From positions 1-64,000 of the forward strand of contig CAZUAH010000006.1 of the NCBI GenBank assembly GCA_964617665.1: a stretch of DNA of 64,000 nt. The letters run 5' to 3'. Numbering within the stretch: the stretch's first letter is position 1; each line of letters opens with the position of its first letter. This document shows positions 36,220 to 45,168 of this stretch, one piece after another. The stretch comes from JADHUC01 sp964617665. GTDB lineage: Bacteria; Planctomycetota; Planctomycetia; Pirellulales; Pirellulaceae. The notes beneath the pieces are model-generated. The model was not told the origin of the DNA and searched no databases. It worked only from the letters and a program-made list of their open reading frames with translations. A program made the translations under genes and the position numbers.

Positions 36220-36801
36220 TCATGAACGATCGGCAGGACTGGAATCCGGCGCCTCGGCTCCATCGTCCGGCGCTGCGGATCCGGCTGAGTCGCCCGAACC
36301 GTCGGTCGCAGGGTCCGGCCCTGGAGCTTCTGAGCCGGCGCCGTCGTTTGGCGGCTCCTCGGGCGGTTCGTACGGTGCAGCACCGCCCTCGCCTGCAGTT
36401 CGGTTTCGTGTTGGGCGACCTTGGGGATCAAGCGAGGGATCGCGAGTGTTACATCCTGCAGCGATCAATCCGACCGCCGAGACCATGGCCGCTGCGGCCG
36501 TGCCGAGGAACGCTCGGCGGTGCTCTTGCGGTACGGTCGTTCGAGCGATGATTGCCTCCAACTGCTCTGCGGGCACGGCGTCCAACATCGCGGCCTCGGC
36601 CGCGTCGAGGGGCAAGTCGATATCACGGGCCGCCTCGGCCCGATCGGACAACAGCAACCGTTTGAAATTAGGATCGACCGACGCCTTGCGGACCAGCACC
36701 TCGACGCCACGTGGGATCGGTCCCAGCCCCTGTTCGCTCGCGGACGGCTGATCGCTTTCAAACTCAGGAACAGACTTGCTATGAGACTCACTCATGCTCA
36801 T
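36220..36801 (-). CDS. RiPP-leader-like (NHLP type) domain with internal Tat/lipoprotein signal
   Basis: The 193-residue product (ATG 36801; the second ATG at 36795 is an alternative) has three parts. Residues about 25-85 (PRGVEVLVRKASVDPNFKRLLL...LDAAEAAMLDAVPAEQLEAIIA) look like the nitrile-hydratase-type leader fold of certain RiPP precursors. Directly after comes HRRAFLGTAAAAMVSAVGLIAAGC (quoted here in pieces: RRAFLG, then a hydrophobic run, then lipobox LIAAGC), the make-up of a Tat lipoprotein signal, but placed about 95 residues from the N-terminus. The remaining about 75 residues are disordered and rich in Pro, Gly, Ser, Asp and Glu. Function unknown. It is divergent from the sulfatase gene. 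Confidence 0.65.
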   Translation of the reverse strand: MSMSESHSKSVPEFESDQPSASEQGLGPIPRGVEVLVRKASVDPNFKRLLLSDRAEAARDIDLPLDAAEAAMLDAVPAEQLEAIIARTTVPQEHRRAFLGTAAAAMVSAVGLIAAGCNTRDPSLDPQGRPTRNRTAGEGGAAPYEPPEEPPNDGAGSEAPGPDPATDGSGDSAGSAAPDDGAEAPDSSPADRS

Positions 36802-36995
36802 GTCCTCTGGCGGAGTTGGAGGTCTTGTACAGTGGTGGTTCGGCACACTCCGGACCGCTGCGGTCACCGTCTGCCAGTATATCGAAAACGACAAGGATGT
36901 GAAAAGCAAAAAGTCGGGGCCGCCACTCAGGTCTGCGGCTGGCGCCGTCGGCTCGATCGGTCGACAACTGCATTTTGCCGTGGTAACCTCGTTGC

Positions 36996-38201
36996 ATGAT
37001 CGTCCGCCTTCTAATCCTGTTTTCCACGGCGCTGTCGCTGGCCGTTGTCGGGCATGCTGACCAACGGCCCAACATACTACTGATAATGGCCGATGATCTG
37101 GGCTACGAATGCGTCGGAGCATACGGTGGACGCTCCTATCGTACCCCGAATCTCGACGCGTTGGCTGACAGTGGGGTGCGGTTTGACAATTGCTTTTCTA
37201 CGCCCAAGTGCAGTCCGTCCCGTGTCACGATATTGACGGGGCGGTACACCGTCAGAACCACGATGAAATGGGGGCACATTCCGGAGGACGAAATAACGTT
37301 CGGCCACATCCTTCAGCAGGCGGGCTATGCCACGGCTTTGGCAGGGAAATGGCAGTTGGGTAGGATCGTCGATGACCCTCAACGTGTGCAGCGTTTTGGG
37401 TTCCAGGAAAGCGCCGTTTGGGCTTGGCACGAAGGGCCGCGCTATTGGCAACCGATGATCTATCGCAACGACAGGCTGATGACCGGTGTCCAGGGTCGTT
37501 ACGGCCCGGACGTGTACACGGATTTTTTGATCGAGTTCATGGAGCGCAACCGGGATCGGCCGTTTCTCGCCTATTATCCCATGTGCCTGACGCATTACCC
37601 CAAACGGAACGAGCCCGCGCCCAAGGATCGAACGCATCTGACGTTTGCTGAAACGGTGAGTTCCATGGACGCGATGGTCGGCAAACTTGTTGATGAACTC
37701 GACCGTCTCGAGCTGCGCGATCGTACGTTGATTCTATTTACGGCCGACAACGGCTCGCCCGCCTCGGAAGTGTCCTTGCTCGGCGATCGCAAAGTCAGAG
37801 GCGGCAAAGCGAAGCTGACCGACAACGGAACTCGCGTCCCGTTGATCGCCAACTGGCCGGGAACGGTTCCCGCCGGCACGACCAATGACGGCCTTATTGA
37901 CTTCACGGATTTCCTTCCCACGTTCGCGGGTCTTGCTGACGCGGAGTTGCCGGCGGATGTAGTCGTCGATGGCCGCAGCTTTGCTGCTCAGCTTCGTGGC
38001 GAAGAAGGAAATCCGCGCGAGTGGGTGTTCACCGAATGGAGCGGCAAGGCGTGGGTTCGCGACAAGCATTGGAAGCTCTACCGCAGCGGCCAGTTGTACG
38101 ACATGAAGGGCGATCCAGAGGAAAAGCAACCGCTGCCAGAGCACGAGGCATTCGATGTTCGGGTACGTCTGGGAGAGGTAATAGAACGCCTCAAGCCCTG
38201 A
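36996..38201 (+). CDS. Secreted type I sulfatase
   Basis: The 401-residue enzyme has a signal peptide (about 1-21). The metal-binding start QRPNILLIMADDLGYE (aspartates about 32-33) and the formylglycine signature CSPSRVTILTGR (Cys about 72) are intact. GKWQLG and FTADNGS, with the other metal ligands, are present. The length is short to average for the family. It hydrolyses sulfate esters, probably on algal polysaccharides. The propeller protein gene begins 28 nt downstream and is likely co-transcribed. The cysteine needs a formylglycine-generating or anaerobic maturase, which is not in this window. Confidence 0.92.
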   Translation: MIVRLLILFSTALSLAVVGHADQRPNILLIMADDLGYECVGAYGGRSYRTPNLDALADSGVRFDNCFSTPKCSPSRVTILTGRYTVRTTMKWGHIPEDEITFGHILQQAGYATALAGKWQLGRIVDDPQRVQRFGFQESAVWAWHEGPRYWQPMIYRNDRLMTGVQGRYGPDVYTDFLIEFMERNRDRPFLAYYPMCLTHYPKRNEPAPKDRTHLTFAETVSSMDAMVGKLVDELDRLELRDRTLILFTADNGSPASEVSLLGDRKVRGGKAKLTDNGTRVPLIANWPGTVPAGTTNDGLIDFTDFLPTFAGLADAELPADVVVDGRSFAAQLRGEEGNPREWVFTEWSGKAWVRDKHWKLYRSGQLYDMKGDPEEKQPLPEHEAFDVRVRLGEVIERLKP

Positions 38202-38229
38202 TCATCACCATCCACGAAAGGGACGAATC

Positions 38230-39675
38230 ATGGCGAGGTTATCCACGAGTGCGTTGAGTTGTCTTATCCTGTCTCTGTGCGTGGTCTTGCAGGCCGCCGG
38301 TTCTGACGACGTTGTCGATATTGGCAATCGGCTTGAGCCGTTTGTCGACGGACGCCTGATCGACCAACTCACAGACGCCCGCTTGACACCCCATGCACCA
38401 CAACCGCGCGAGGTCGTGCTGAAGTTCGATCAACCTTGGGAGGGCCTCTACAGCGGATACACCACCGTATTGAAAGCCGGGAAAATGTTTCGGCTATACT
38501 ACCGCGGCATGCCGGCCGCACGGCACGCGCTGGACACGGAAGTCGCCTGTGTTGCTGAAAGCGAGGACGGGATTCACTGGACGAAGCCGAAGTTGGGGCT
38601 GTTCGAAGTCCAGGGCACAAAGGATAACAACGTGGTCCTCGCTCGACATCGGGCCTGCCACAACTTCGCGCCGTTTCTTGACACGAATCCCGATGCTCCG
38701 GCCGATCAGCGTTATAAAGCGTTGGGTGGAACGGGCGCCCCCGGATTGATCGCCTTCGTCTCGCCGGATGGAATCCGCTGGACGGAACTGCAGAAGGAAC
38801 CGGTCATCACGAAAGGGGCGTTCGACTCGCAGAACAATGCATTTTGGTCAGAGAGCGAGCAACAGTACGTCTGCTACTTCCGCGTCTTTCGTGACGGCAA
38901 ACGTTGGATCGCCCGCACGACGTCCGAGGACTTGATCCACTGGGCGGAGCCGGTTGACCTGGAACTGGACGGCAAACCGCGTCAGCATCTCTACACAAAC
39001 CAGATACACCCATACGTCCGCGCCCCACACATCTATATCGGATTGCCCACGCGGTTCTTTCCGGGACGACGTGTGGTGACGGAGGAAGAAGCCAAAGCGA
39101 TTGGAACGCCAACGGAGCGGAACTATGCGAACGACTGCACCGACATTCTGCTCTGTTCGGCACGCGGCGGAACGGAATTGAAGCGCATGTTCCTCGAAGC
39201 GTTCATCCGACCGGGAGTGGATCTTCGCAACTGGACATCGCGCGCGAACTACGCTGCTCGCGGCATTGTCGAAACCGGCCCTGGTGAACTGTCGATCTAC
39301 GTCAAGCACAACTCCGGTTACCCGGCCGTCCACATGCGGCGCTACACACTGCGCCTCGATGGCTTTGTTTCGGTTCGAGCGCCGTACGCGGGCGGTGAGA
39401 TGATCACGAAGCCAATCACCTACACCGGAAACCGGCTGACCATCAACTATGCAACTTCGGCAGCCGGTGGCCTGAAAGTCGAAATCCAAACTCCCGACGG
39501 CAAACCGATCGAAGGCTTCGCCCTTGGAGACTGTCCGGAGATCATCGGCGACCGAATCGAGGACACTGTGCGTTGGAAGGACGGCGAAGACGTCAGCCAG
39601 TTGGCGGGCAAGCCCGTTCGGCTTCGTTTCGTGATGAACGACGCAGACCTGTATTCAATTCGGTTTGTAGAGTAA
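38230..39675 (+). CDS. Secreted five-bladed beta-propeller protein (GH32/GH43-like)
   Basis: The 481-residue protein has a signal peptide (about 1-24). Propeller repeats of the glycosidase-like type follow: FRLYYRGMP, VACVAESEDGIHWTKPKLGLFE, IAFVSPDGIRWTELQKEPVI, WIARTTSEDLIHWAEPVDLEL. A C-terminal beta-sandwich (about 380-481; LKVEIQTPDGKPIEGFALGDCPEIIGD...VRLRFVMNDADLYSIRF) resembles the accessory domain of GH32 enzymes. AAAGGGA precedes ATG 38230. It lies 28 nt after the sulfatase and probably works on the same glycan. The catalytic acids cannot be fixed by eye, so it may be non-catalytic. Confidence 0.75.
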   Translation: MARLSTSALSCLILSLCVVLQAAGSDDVVDIGNRLEPFVDGRLIDQLTDARLTPHAPQPREVVLKFDQPWEGLYSGYTTVLKAGKMFRLYYRGMPAARHALDTEVACVAESEDGIHWTKPKLGLFEVQGTKDNNVVLARHRACHNFAPFLDTNPDAPADQRYKALGGTGAPGLIAFVSPDGIRWTELQKEPVITKGAFDSQNNAFWSESEQQYVCYFRVFRDGKRWIARTTSEDLIHWAEPVDLELDGKPRQHLYTNQIHPYVRAPHIYIGLPTRFFPGRRVVTEEEAKAIGTPTERNYANDCTDILLCSARGGTELKRMFLEAFIRPGVDLRNWTSRANYAARGIVETGPGELSIYVKHNSGYPAVHMRRYTLRLDGFVSVRAPYAGGEMITKPITYTGNRLTINYATSAAGGLKVEIQTPDGKPIEGFALGDCPEIIGDRIEDTVRWKDGEDVSQLAGKPVRLRFVMNDADLYSIRFVE

Positions 39676-39710
39676 TCGATATTGGACGAGGCGGCGGCGG
39701 AGTCCGGTCC

Positions 39711-42104
39711 TTACGGTTGACCGCCGCTGGACTCGTAATGCCGCTGGCCGTTGGCGATGGCTTGCCGCATGGCCGCTTCCAGTTGCAGACGAGCCTGGTA
39801 CTTGGCTTCCTGCTCGATCTCGATTTCATCGACCAGTTCGAAGCCCGGCATGTCCGCTCTGGGACGCTGATCCAGTATGCTCTTGCCGGCCCGGACTAGC
39901 GCTAACGCCTCTTTGTATCCAGGATCGTTCTTGTCTTTGAACTTGGCCAAAGCCGGGCTGACCTCCGGCCGAGTGAAGCTGATGGCCGTCGAACGACCGT
40001 CGGTCCTAGCGCCGGTCAACTCAGCCAAACGCTTCAGTTGGCCGCTATTCAATGGCGACCGCCCGTACGGATTGTTGCGGTACGCACTGGCGTACGAGGG
40101 ATAGTAGGGCGCGTTGAGATCGATCCAAGTGACGATCCGATCGAAGCTCTCGAGGTCCAGCTTCACTTGCCGGTCGATCTCCTCGTCGCCGTGTCCTTCC
40201 AGCAGCACTTCAGCGAATCGGCTGGCGTGCGAGCCCCAACTCTTAGGCATCAACGTCTTGAACGGCCCGGCGCCGGGTACGTTGATCCAACCTTTGCCGC
40301 GTAACTCGGCGTATGACGTGCAGAAGACCGTCCCTCGATCGCCGGCCAGGTTGATCTTCTCGCCGGCCTTCTCGCCAAAGTCGTGACAAGAGACACAGTG
40401 CTTGTCAAACGCCGGTTGTACCTCGGCTGTGTAACTGAACAGCCGCGACGGTCCGTACCACGGTCTCAGCTTGTCGGGCGTACGCTTCATCGCCGTTGTT
40501 TCGTAGACAGCCTTGACCGACCCGCGGCGGTACTCGTGGCAGCCCACGCATCCCGCAGTCTCGCCGGGCCGAACGATCGTGCCGCTGCGCATCGACTGGA
40601 CCATCATTCCCCGCTCGTCCAGCAACTGGAAGTAGACGAACGTATCGGCCGGCACCGAGAAGAACGCACTCCCGTCTTCCTCAACCGGCGCTGTGCCGAT
40701 GATGCGTTTGTTATTGAAATCGTTCCACGCCATCCCCGGCGCTTGTTGTCCCGTGCCACCGTCCCAGGCAGGCGAGGTCCAGAATCGTTTCTCGGGCGAT
40801 TCCACGACGCGAATCGACTTGACCGTGCCGCGTTCGATCTTGTCCATGCCCGTACCAACGTACACGTCGGCCACGTAGAAGTTGCCTTCTTGCTTTCGCA
40901 GGTCGATTCGCGACGGAATAACCGGCGGCCGTGGCCGGGATGCCAACGGCATCGGGTCGTAGCAGCCTTGTTGTTCGGAATACAGCAGCGTTTCGTTGCC
41001 CTCCAAATCTAGCAAATAGATGCCTGTGCGTTCGCCCTCGCCGGTCATGCGCGAGCACAGGAAGTACTGTTCCGAAAGCGGATACGGGTCTTCATACTTC
41101 GGATTCACCCTCTTGAACGTGTCATAGTTGCCTTTGCCGACCAGGTCGATTGCGCTCTCCGGCCACGTGCGGACCACCGGCTCAAGCCCGTCGACGCCCA
41201 AACGCCGGTCGACGATGGCTATCGCACCCCATGGTCGGTCGTGACAAGACGAAAACGTGCAGATCATCAACTCCGTATTGGGAATGATGCGCGCGTCGAG
41301 TACGGCGCCCGGCGAGTTCGTGTTGTTGCCCCAATAGACGGCATGATTCGTGCCGTCAGGGTTGACGGTCCACGTGCCCTGAGCATCGCCGAAGTTGCGA
41401 TCCACGTACTCCCACCGGTCGTACAGGATTCGCCCGTCCGGCATGACCGCCGCGTGTCCTTCGTGCAGCGTGCTGTGCCCGATCTGTTGGATATTGGCAC
41501 CGTCTGCATCCATCGTGAACAAGTTGGCCATGATGTGCCGGTTGCACATGCAGTATTTAGGCTCGCGAGTGGAGCTGAACATGATTCGCCCGTCGGGCAG
41601 GTAGATTGGGTCGATGTCGGAAATGCCCGAGCCGAAAGTCAGTTGCACAAGATCGGTGCCATCGGCGTTCATCTCAAAAATGTGATAGTCGTCTTCTCGG
41701 TCCAGACGCATCGAAAACAGAATCTTCTGTCCGTCGTAGCTGACGTCGATATCCCGTACGACACCACTGGGCACCTCCAGAAGCGTCCGCAACTGGCCCC
41801 GAGCGAAGTCGATCACCTTGATCGCGCTCGGCCCATTGAACTTGTTGGTATTGATCTCGCCGGTCTGAAACATGGTGGCCGTATTATGATGGTCGCCGGG
41901 ATACTGATTCCGGACCACGAACACGATTGGCTGTGTCGTAACCAGCGGGTTCACCACCTTCGCATCAATCTCCACGGGCGCCGGCAGATCACCGCCGGTA
42001 ACCACGCCGGTTCCGTCGGCAAACGATACACCGCAAATGCAGAAGGTCAAACAGCCAGTAGCAAAAAGCAGTGAACCAATAACGCTGCAGAATCTATCGA
42101 GCAT
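39711..42104 (-). CDS. Secreted dihaem HzsA-like protein with PD40 propeller
   Basis: The 797-residue protein begins with a signal peptide (about 1-29) and a propeller (about 45-400) bearing LPDGRIMFSSTREPKYCMCNRH and MPDGRILYDRWEYVDRNFGDAQGTW. Two CxxCH haem sites follow, CVGCHEYRR (about 517) and CVSCHDFGE (about 570), and a helical C-terminus. Compared with the paralogue at 22269-25928 it lacks the third haem and the FN3/LamG tail. ATG 42104 has GAGAGG 7 nt upstream; a TTG one codon earlier is less likely. It converges on the propeller gene. Superfamily is that of the hydrazine synthase alpha subunit; a periplasmic redox role is inferred. Confidence 0.8.
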   Translation of the reverse strand: MLDRFCSVIGSLLFATGCLTFCICGVSFADGTGVVTGGDLPAPVEIDAKVVNPLVTTQPIVFVVRNQYPGDHHNTATMFQTGEINTNKFNGPSAIKVIDFARGQLRTLLEVPSGVVRDIDVSYDGQKILFSMRLDREDDYHIFEMNADGTDLVQLTFGSGISDIDPIYLPDGRIMFSSTREPKYCMCNRHIMANLFTMDADGANIQQIGHSTLHEGHAAVMPDGRILYDRWEYVDRNFGDAQGTWTVNPDGTNHAVYWGNNTNSPGAVLDARIIPNTELMICTFSSCHDRPWGAIAIVDRRLGVDGLEPVVRTWPESAIDLVGKGNYDTFKRVNPKYEDPYPLSEQYFLCSRMTGEGERTGIYLLDLEGNETLLYSEQQGCYDPMPLASRPRPPVIPSRIDLRKQEGNFYVADVYVGTGMDKIERGTVKSIRVVESPEKRFWTSPAWDGGTGQQAPGMAWNDFNNKRIIGTAPVEEDGSAFFSVPADTFVYFQLLDERGMMVQSMRSGTIVRPGETAGCVGCHEYRRGSVKAVYETTAMKRTPDKLRPWYGPSRLFSYTAEVQPAFDKHCVSCHDFGEKAGEKINLAGDRGTVFCTSYAELRGKGWINVPGAGPFKTLMPKSWGSHASRFAEVLLEGHGDEEIDRQVKLDLESFDRIVTWIDLNAPYYPSYASAYRNNPYGRSPLNSGQLKRLAELTGARTDGRSTAISFTRPEVSPALAKFKDKNDPGYKEALALVRAGKSILDQRPRADMPGFELVDEIEIEQEAKYQARLQLEAAMRQAIANGQRHYESSGGQP

Positions 42105-42341
42105 CAACTAGCCTCTCTATGTAATGCGAGGGAAATGTCAAGGCTGTCCTAAAGCGTAATTTCAGGCGTAGAAAGTGGCCGTCGGCCACAGATTAGATGC
42201 TAACCGCTCCGGCCGTGAAGTGAAAGACGAAACACGTCAGGAAGGGGGGAGAACCATTTAGCTCCCGGGATTTGTACCAAGGGTCGTGCTACTAGTCAGC
42301 TGACGAATTCCCGCGTTTTTCGGAAGAGATCCATTGACTTC

Positions 42342-42376
42342 AGTACAAACGTACTTCTGATTGCGTACAGATGTAC
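42342..42376. promoter_or_regulatory. Twin BlaI/MecI-type operators
   Basis: A perfect TACAnnTGTA (TACAGATGTA, 42366-42375) and a near match (TACAAACGTA, 42344-42353) lie 24-56 nt before the repressor start; their centres are 22 bp apart, two helical turns. Both are embedded in GTAC-N4-GTAC palindromes. A TTGACT at 42334-42339 may be the -35 element, so the repressor would cover the promoter. Autoregulation is the usual arrangement for this family. Confidence 0.75.
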
Positions 42377-42399
42377 TTAAAAGGCAAAAGGAGGAAGCG

Positions 42400-42798
42400 A
42401 TGCCACCGCGTCCGGCGTTGTCGAAAGGCGAATTGGAAGTGGCTCGAGCCGTCTGGGATTTGGGGGAGGCCACAGTGGGCGAGGTCCACCAGTGGTTTCC
42501 GAAGAATCGCGACCTGGACTACACCACCGTTCAGACCTATCTGCGGCGACTCGAAGCCAAAGGGTACGTGAAGACGCGGCGGGAAGGGAGGAACAAGGTG
42601 TATAGCCCGAAGGTACGGCCTTCGCTGGTCATTCGGGAAACGGTAGATGACCTGATGAATCGGCTATTCGACGGCGATGCCATGCCTCTGATGTTGCATC
42701 TGATCCAAGATCGAGGCATCTCTCGCGAAGAAACTCACAAGCTCCGCGACCTTTTGGACCAACTGGAGGCCGAGCAAGATGACGCTTCTCAGCAGTGA
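42400..42798 (+). CDS. BlaI/MecI/CopY-family transcriptional repressor
   Basis: The 132-residue protein has the family winged helix (LSKGELEVARAVWDLGEATVGEVHQWF...LDYTTVQTYLRRLEAKGYVKTRREGRNKVYSP) and a C-terminal dimerisation region (LVIRETVDDLMNRLFDGDAMPLMLHLIQ). ATG 42400 has AAGGAGG with a 5-nt spacer. Its last 20 bases overlap the start of the M56 peptidase gene, so the two are translationally coupled. In known systems the peptidase cleaves the repressor when a signal arrives. Two operators are visible upstream. Confidence 0.9.
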   Translation: MPPRPALSKGELEVARAVWDLGEATVGEVHQWFPKNRDLDYTTVQTYLRRLEAKGYVKTRREGRNKVYSPKVRPSLVIRETVDDLMNRLFDGDAMPLMLHLIQDRGISREETHKLRDLLDQLEAEQDDASQQ

Positions 42799-44917
42799 AT
42801 TCTTCCAGGCAGCCCTGGCACAAGTTTGTCAAATCGCTGCGTTGGTGATAGTCGTCGCCTTCATCGTGCGACGTTTCTGCCACACGCGACCCCATCTCGC
42901 CTACATGCTGTGGTTGTTGGTGATCGTCAAGTGCCTGACGCCTCCGATATGGAGCAGTCCGCTCGGCCTGTTCAGTTTGGCGCAGATTGACGTGTCGGAC
43001 GACGATGCAACTGGTACACCGCTCGCCGCGTCAGCAGGGCTGTTGGGCGCGTCCGGCGATTCGCGAGCGGACCGGACGATTCTCGTCGACAACATTGCCC
43101 CAAGTGGGGCCGAAGCCGGCATGGTGGTCAGCGACAGCGAGTCGCTTAACTCCGCAACGGCGATCGTTGGCTGGGTTTGGCTCGGCGGCGCTTTCTTGAT
43201 GATCGGAGTGACTATCATCGGATGGACGCGCTGTCGACGCACGATCGCCCGCTGTCCCAAGGAGCTTGATCCGGATCTGGAAAAGCGAGTTGCAGATTTG
43301 GCGCAGCGTCTTCGAATCCGCCGACCCATCGAAGTGATTCTCAGTGATGAACCTATCGGCCCCGCGGTCTTTGGGATCATCAAACCGAGACTTATTTTGC
43401 CGCGAACGCTTTTGGATAGTCGAGGTTTCGAGCGGATCGAGCCCGTCATTGCACACGAGTTGATCCACGTGCGTCGTCACGACGCCGCGATGATGGTGAT
43501 GGAGTTGTTCGCCAAAATCGTTTGGTGGTTTCATCCATTGGTCTGGTGGGCGAGCCGCCACATCAGCCGTCAACGCGAACGCTGTTGCGATGCCGAAACG
43601 GTCGCCGGCCTGGCGTGTCGGCCAGCCGACTATGCTCGTTGCCTGCTTGATGTTTTGGAGCACAAACAAGAATTGAGAACGGCGTTTCTTCTCCCCGGCG
43701 TTCGTCCGGTGGAGGTAACTTCAAAAAGACTGGAGGAGATCATGAGAAGAGCAAGTACGTTTCGGAGTCGCACGCCCCGTTCCTGTTGGGCAATCGCTGT
43801 AGTGGCGGCTTTGCTGGTCCTGCCCGGCAGCCCGTTGGTGATCGAAACCGCGGCGGATCCTAATGACGAAATTACTGCGGAAGAAGTACAGAACAAACTC
43901 GGCAAGCTGGAGAGCGCCGCATGGCAGGCCGGTTTGAGTACCGAGGAGACCAAAGCCGTTCTGAAAGTGGCCGAACGGGTCAAGTGTGACAAAAAGGCCC
44001 TGATGAGCTTGAAGGCCAAAGGCAAGCTGTCGGAGGTCGAGGCGAAGGGCGTGGACAAGTTGGTTTCGCATTTCGGCAATCCTGTGGAAGACGAACTGGC
44101 CAAACTGCGCGAAGGCGCGGTGCAGGCTGGAATGACCGACGAAGAACTGAAGGCCGCCGAGAAGGTAGCCGTGCGCGAAGCGTTCGACGAGAGAGCAATT
44201 CTCGCCCTCTACGAAGCAGGCAAGTTGTCGGACGTCGAAGAGAAGGCGCTCGAGAAGATCTTCAAGCAGTTCGGCCATCCCTATGAGGACGAGTTGAAGA
44301 AGTTGGCTGAGTTGGCCAAAGAGGCGGGGCTGAGCGACGCAGAAAGCGAAACACTGAAGCACGGTTTTGTGCGGGCTGGCTGCGAAGTCGAGAAGGTCGT
44401 CGAGTTGAAGAAATCAGGGAAACTGAGCGGAAAAGAGGCGGCCGCGTTGAACAAGCTGGAAGCGCACTTCGGCAAGCTGGAGTACCACATTGATAACCCG
44501 CGCGACAAGGAAATTCCGGTACTGATGAAGCTGGCCCAGGTGACGGCGATGAACGAAGCCGAGACCGATGCCATGATTGCGATTTTCAAGCGAGTCGACG
44601 GGGACGAACAGCAGTTGTTGCAGATGAAGAAATCCGGCAAGCTCTCCGACTCCGAAGCCGGGGCCATCACGAAACTGGAAGGCGTCTTCGGCAAGCTTGA
44701 GGATTTTTCCCGGAATTCCCGCAAGGATGAGATTGGCGAACTGCTTGAAGCATCGATCGAGGTGAATCTCTCGCTGGAGGAAACGAAGGCTGCCTTGAAA
44801 CTGGCCACGATCGTGAACTTCGAACTCGAGGTCGCCAAGCGGCTGAAGAAAGAAGGCCGGCTTACGGATGTGGAAGCCAAAGCTCTGAAGAAACTTGAGG
44901 GTCTGCTGGAACGTTAG
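42779..44917 (+). CDS. BlaR1/M56-type membrane metallopeptidase with five helical repeats
   Basis: The 712-residue protein has an M56 peptidase part with TM helices near 12-32, 40-58, 127-150 and 337-356. The zinc site is HELIH (about 225-229), with the following HVRRHD and ERCCDAE motifs of the BlaR1 family. After the last TM, where BlaR1 has a penicillin-binding sensor, it carries five tandem repeats of about 65-73 residues (about 362-712). Each has two or three helices and the recurring core KxxGKLSxxEAxALxKLExxFG. No SxxK or other beta-lactam-binding motif is seen, so the signal is probably not a beta-lactam. It overlaps the repressor gene by 20 bp. Confidence 0.85.
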   Translation: MTLLSSEFFQAALAQVCQIAALVIVVAFIVRRFCHTRPHLAYMLWLLVIVKCLTPPIWSSPLGLFSLAQIDVSDDDATGTPLAASAGLLGASGDSRADRTILVDNIAPSGAEAGMVVSDSESLNSATAIVGWVWLGGAFLMIGVTIIGWTRCRRTIARCPKELDPDLEKRVADLAQRLRIRRPIEVILSDEPIGPAVFGIIKPRLILPRTLLDSRGFERIEPVIAHELIHVRRHDAAMMVMELFAKIVWWFHPLVWWASRHISRQRERCCDAETVAGLACRPADYARCLLDVLEHKQELRTAFLLPGVRPVEVTSKRLEEIMRRASTFRSRTPRSCWAIAVVAALLVLPGSPLVIETAADPNDEITAEEVQNKLGKLESAAWQAGLSTEETKAVLKVAERVKCDKKALMSLKAKGKLSEVEAKGVDKLVSHFGNPVEDELAKLREGAVQAGMTDEELKAAEKVAVREAFDERAILALYEAGKLSDVEEKALEKIFKQFGHPYEDELKKLAELAKEAGLSDAESETLKHGFVRAGCEVEKVVELKKSGKLSGKEAAALNKLEAHFGKLEYHIDNPRDKEIPVLMKLAQVTAMNEAETDAMIAIFKRVDGDEQQLLQMKKSGKLSDSEAGAITKLEGVFGKLEDFSRNSRKDEIGELLEASIEVNLSLEETKAALKLATIVNFELEVAKRLKKEGRLTDVEAKALKKLEGLLER

Positions 44918-44952
44918 GTGTCAGCAGACAATCGTAGCGTATCTCACATACG

Positions 44953-44984
44953 AGACCCCGGCTCATGCGAACGAGCCAGGGTTC
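44953..44984 (+). terminator. Terminator-like hairpin after the M56 peptidase gene
   Basis: Arms ACCCCGGCTC (44955-44964) and GAGCCAGGGT (44973-44982) pair with one C-A mismatch around an 8-nt loop, followed by TCTTCG. It lies about 35 nt after the peptidase stop codon. The T-tract is weak. Confidence 0.5.
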
Positions 44985-45168
44985 TTCGATTGAGAGAAAC
45001 GGTTCGCCGCCGCGCAAGTGAACAGGTTTGCAGAACGGCCATCGGCAGGCATAATGCCACCTGCGATTGTCGCGGCGACGGTCGCCTTGCGATCGACGTG
45101 CCCGTGTTGAATCACCACGAGACTGTTGTCTTCGAATATCAAACGACTCGCTGGAAGGGCGACTGGAA

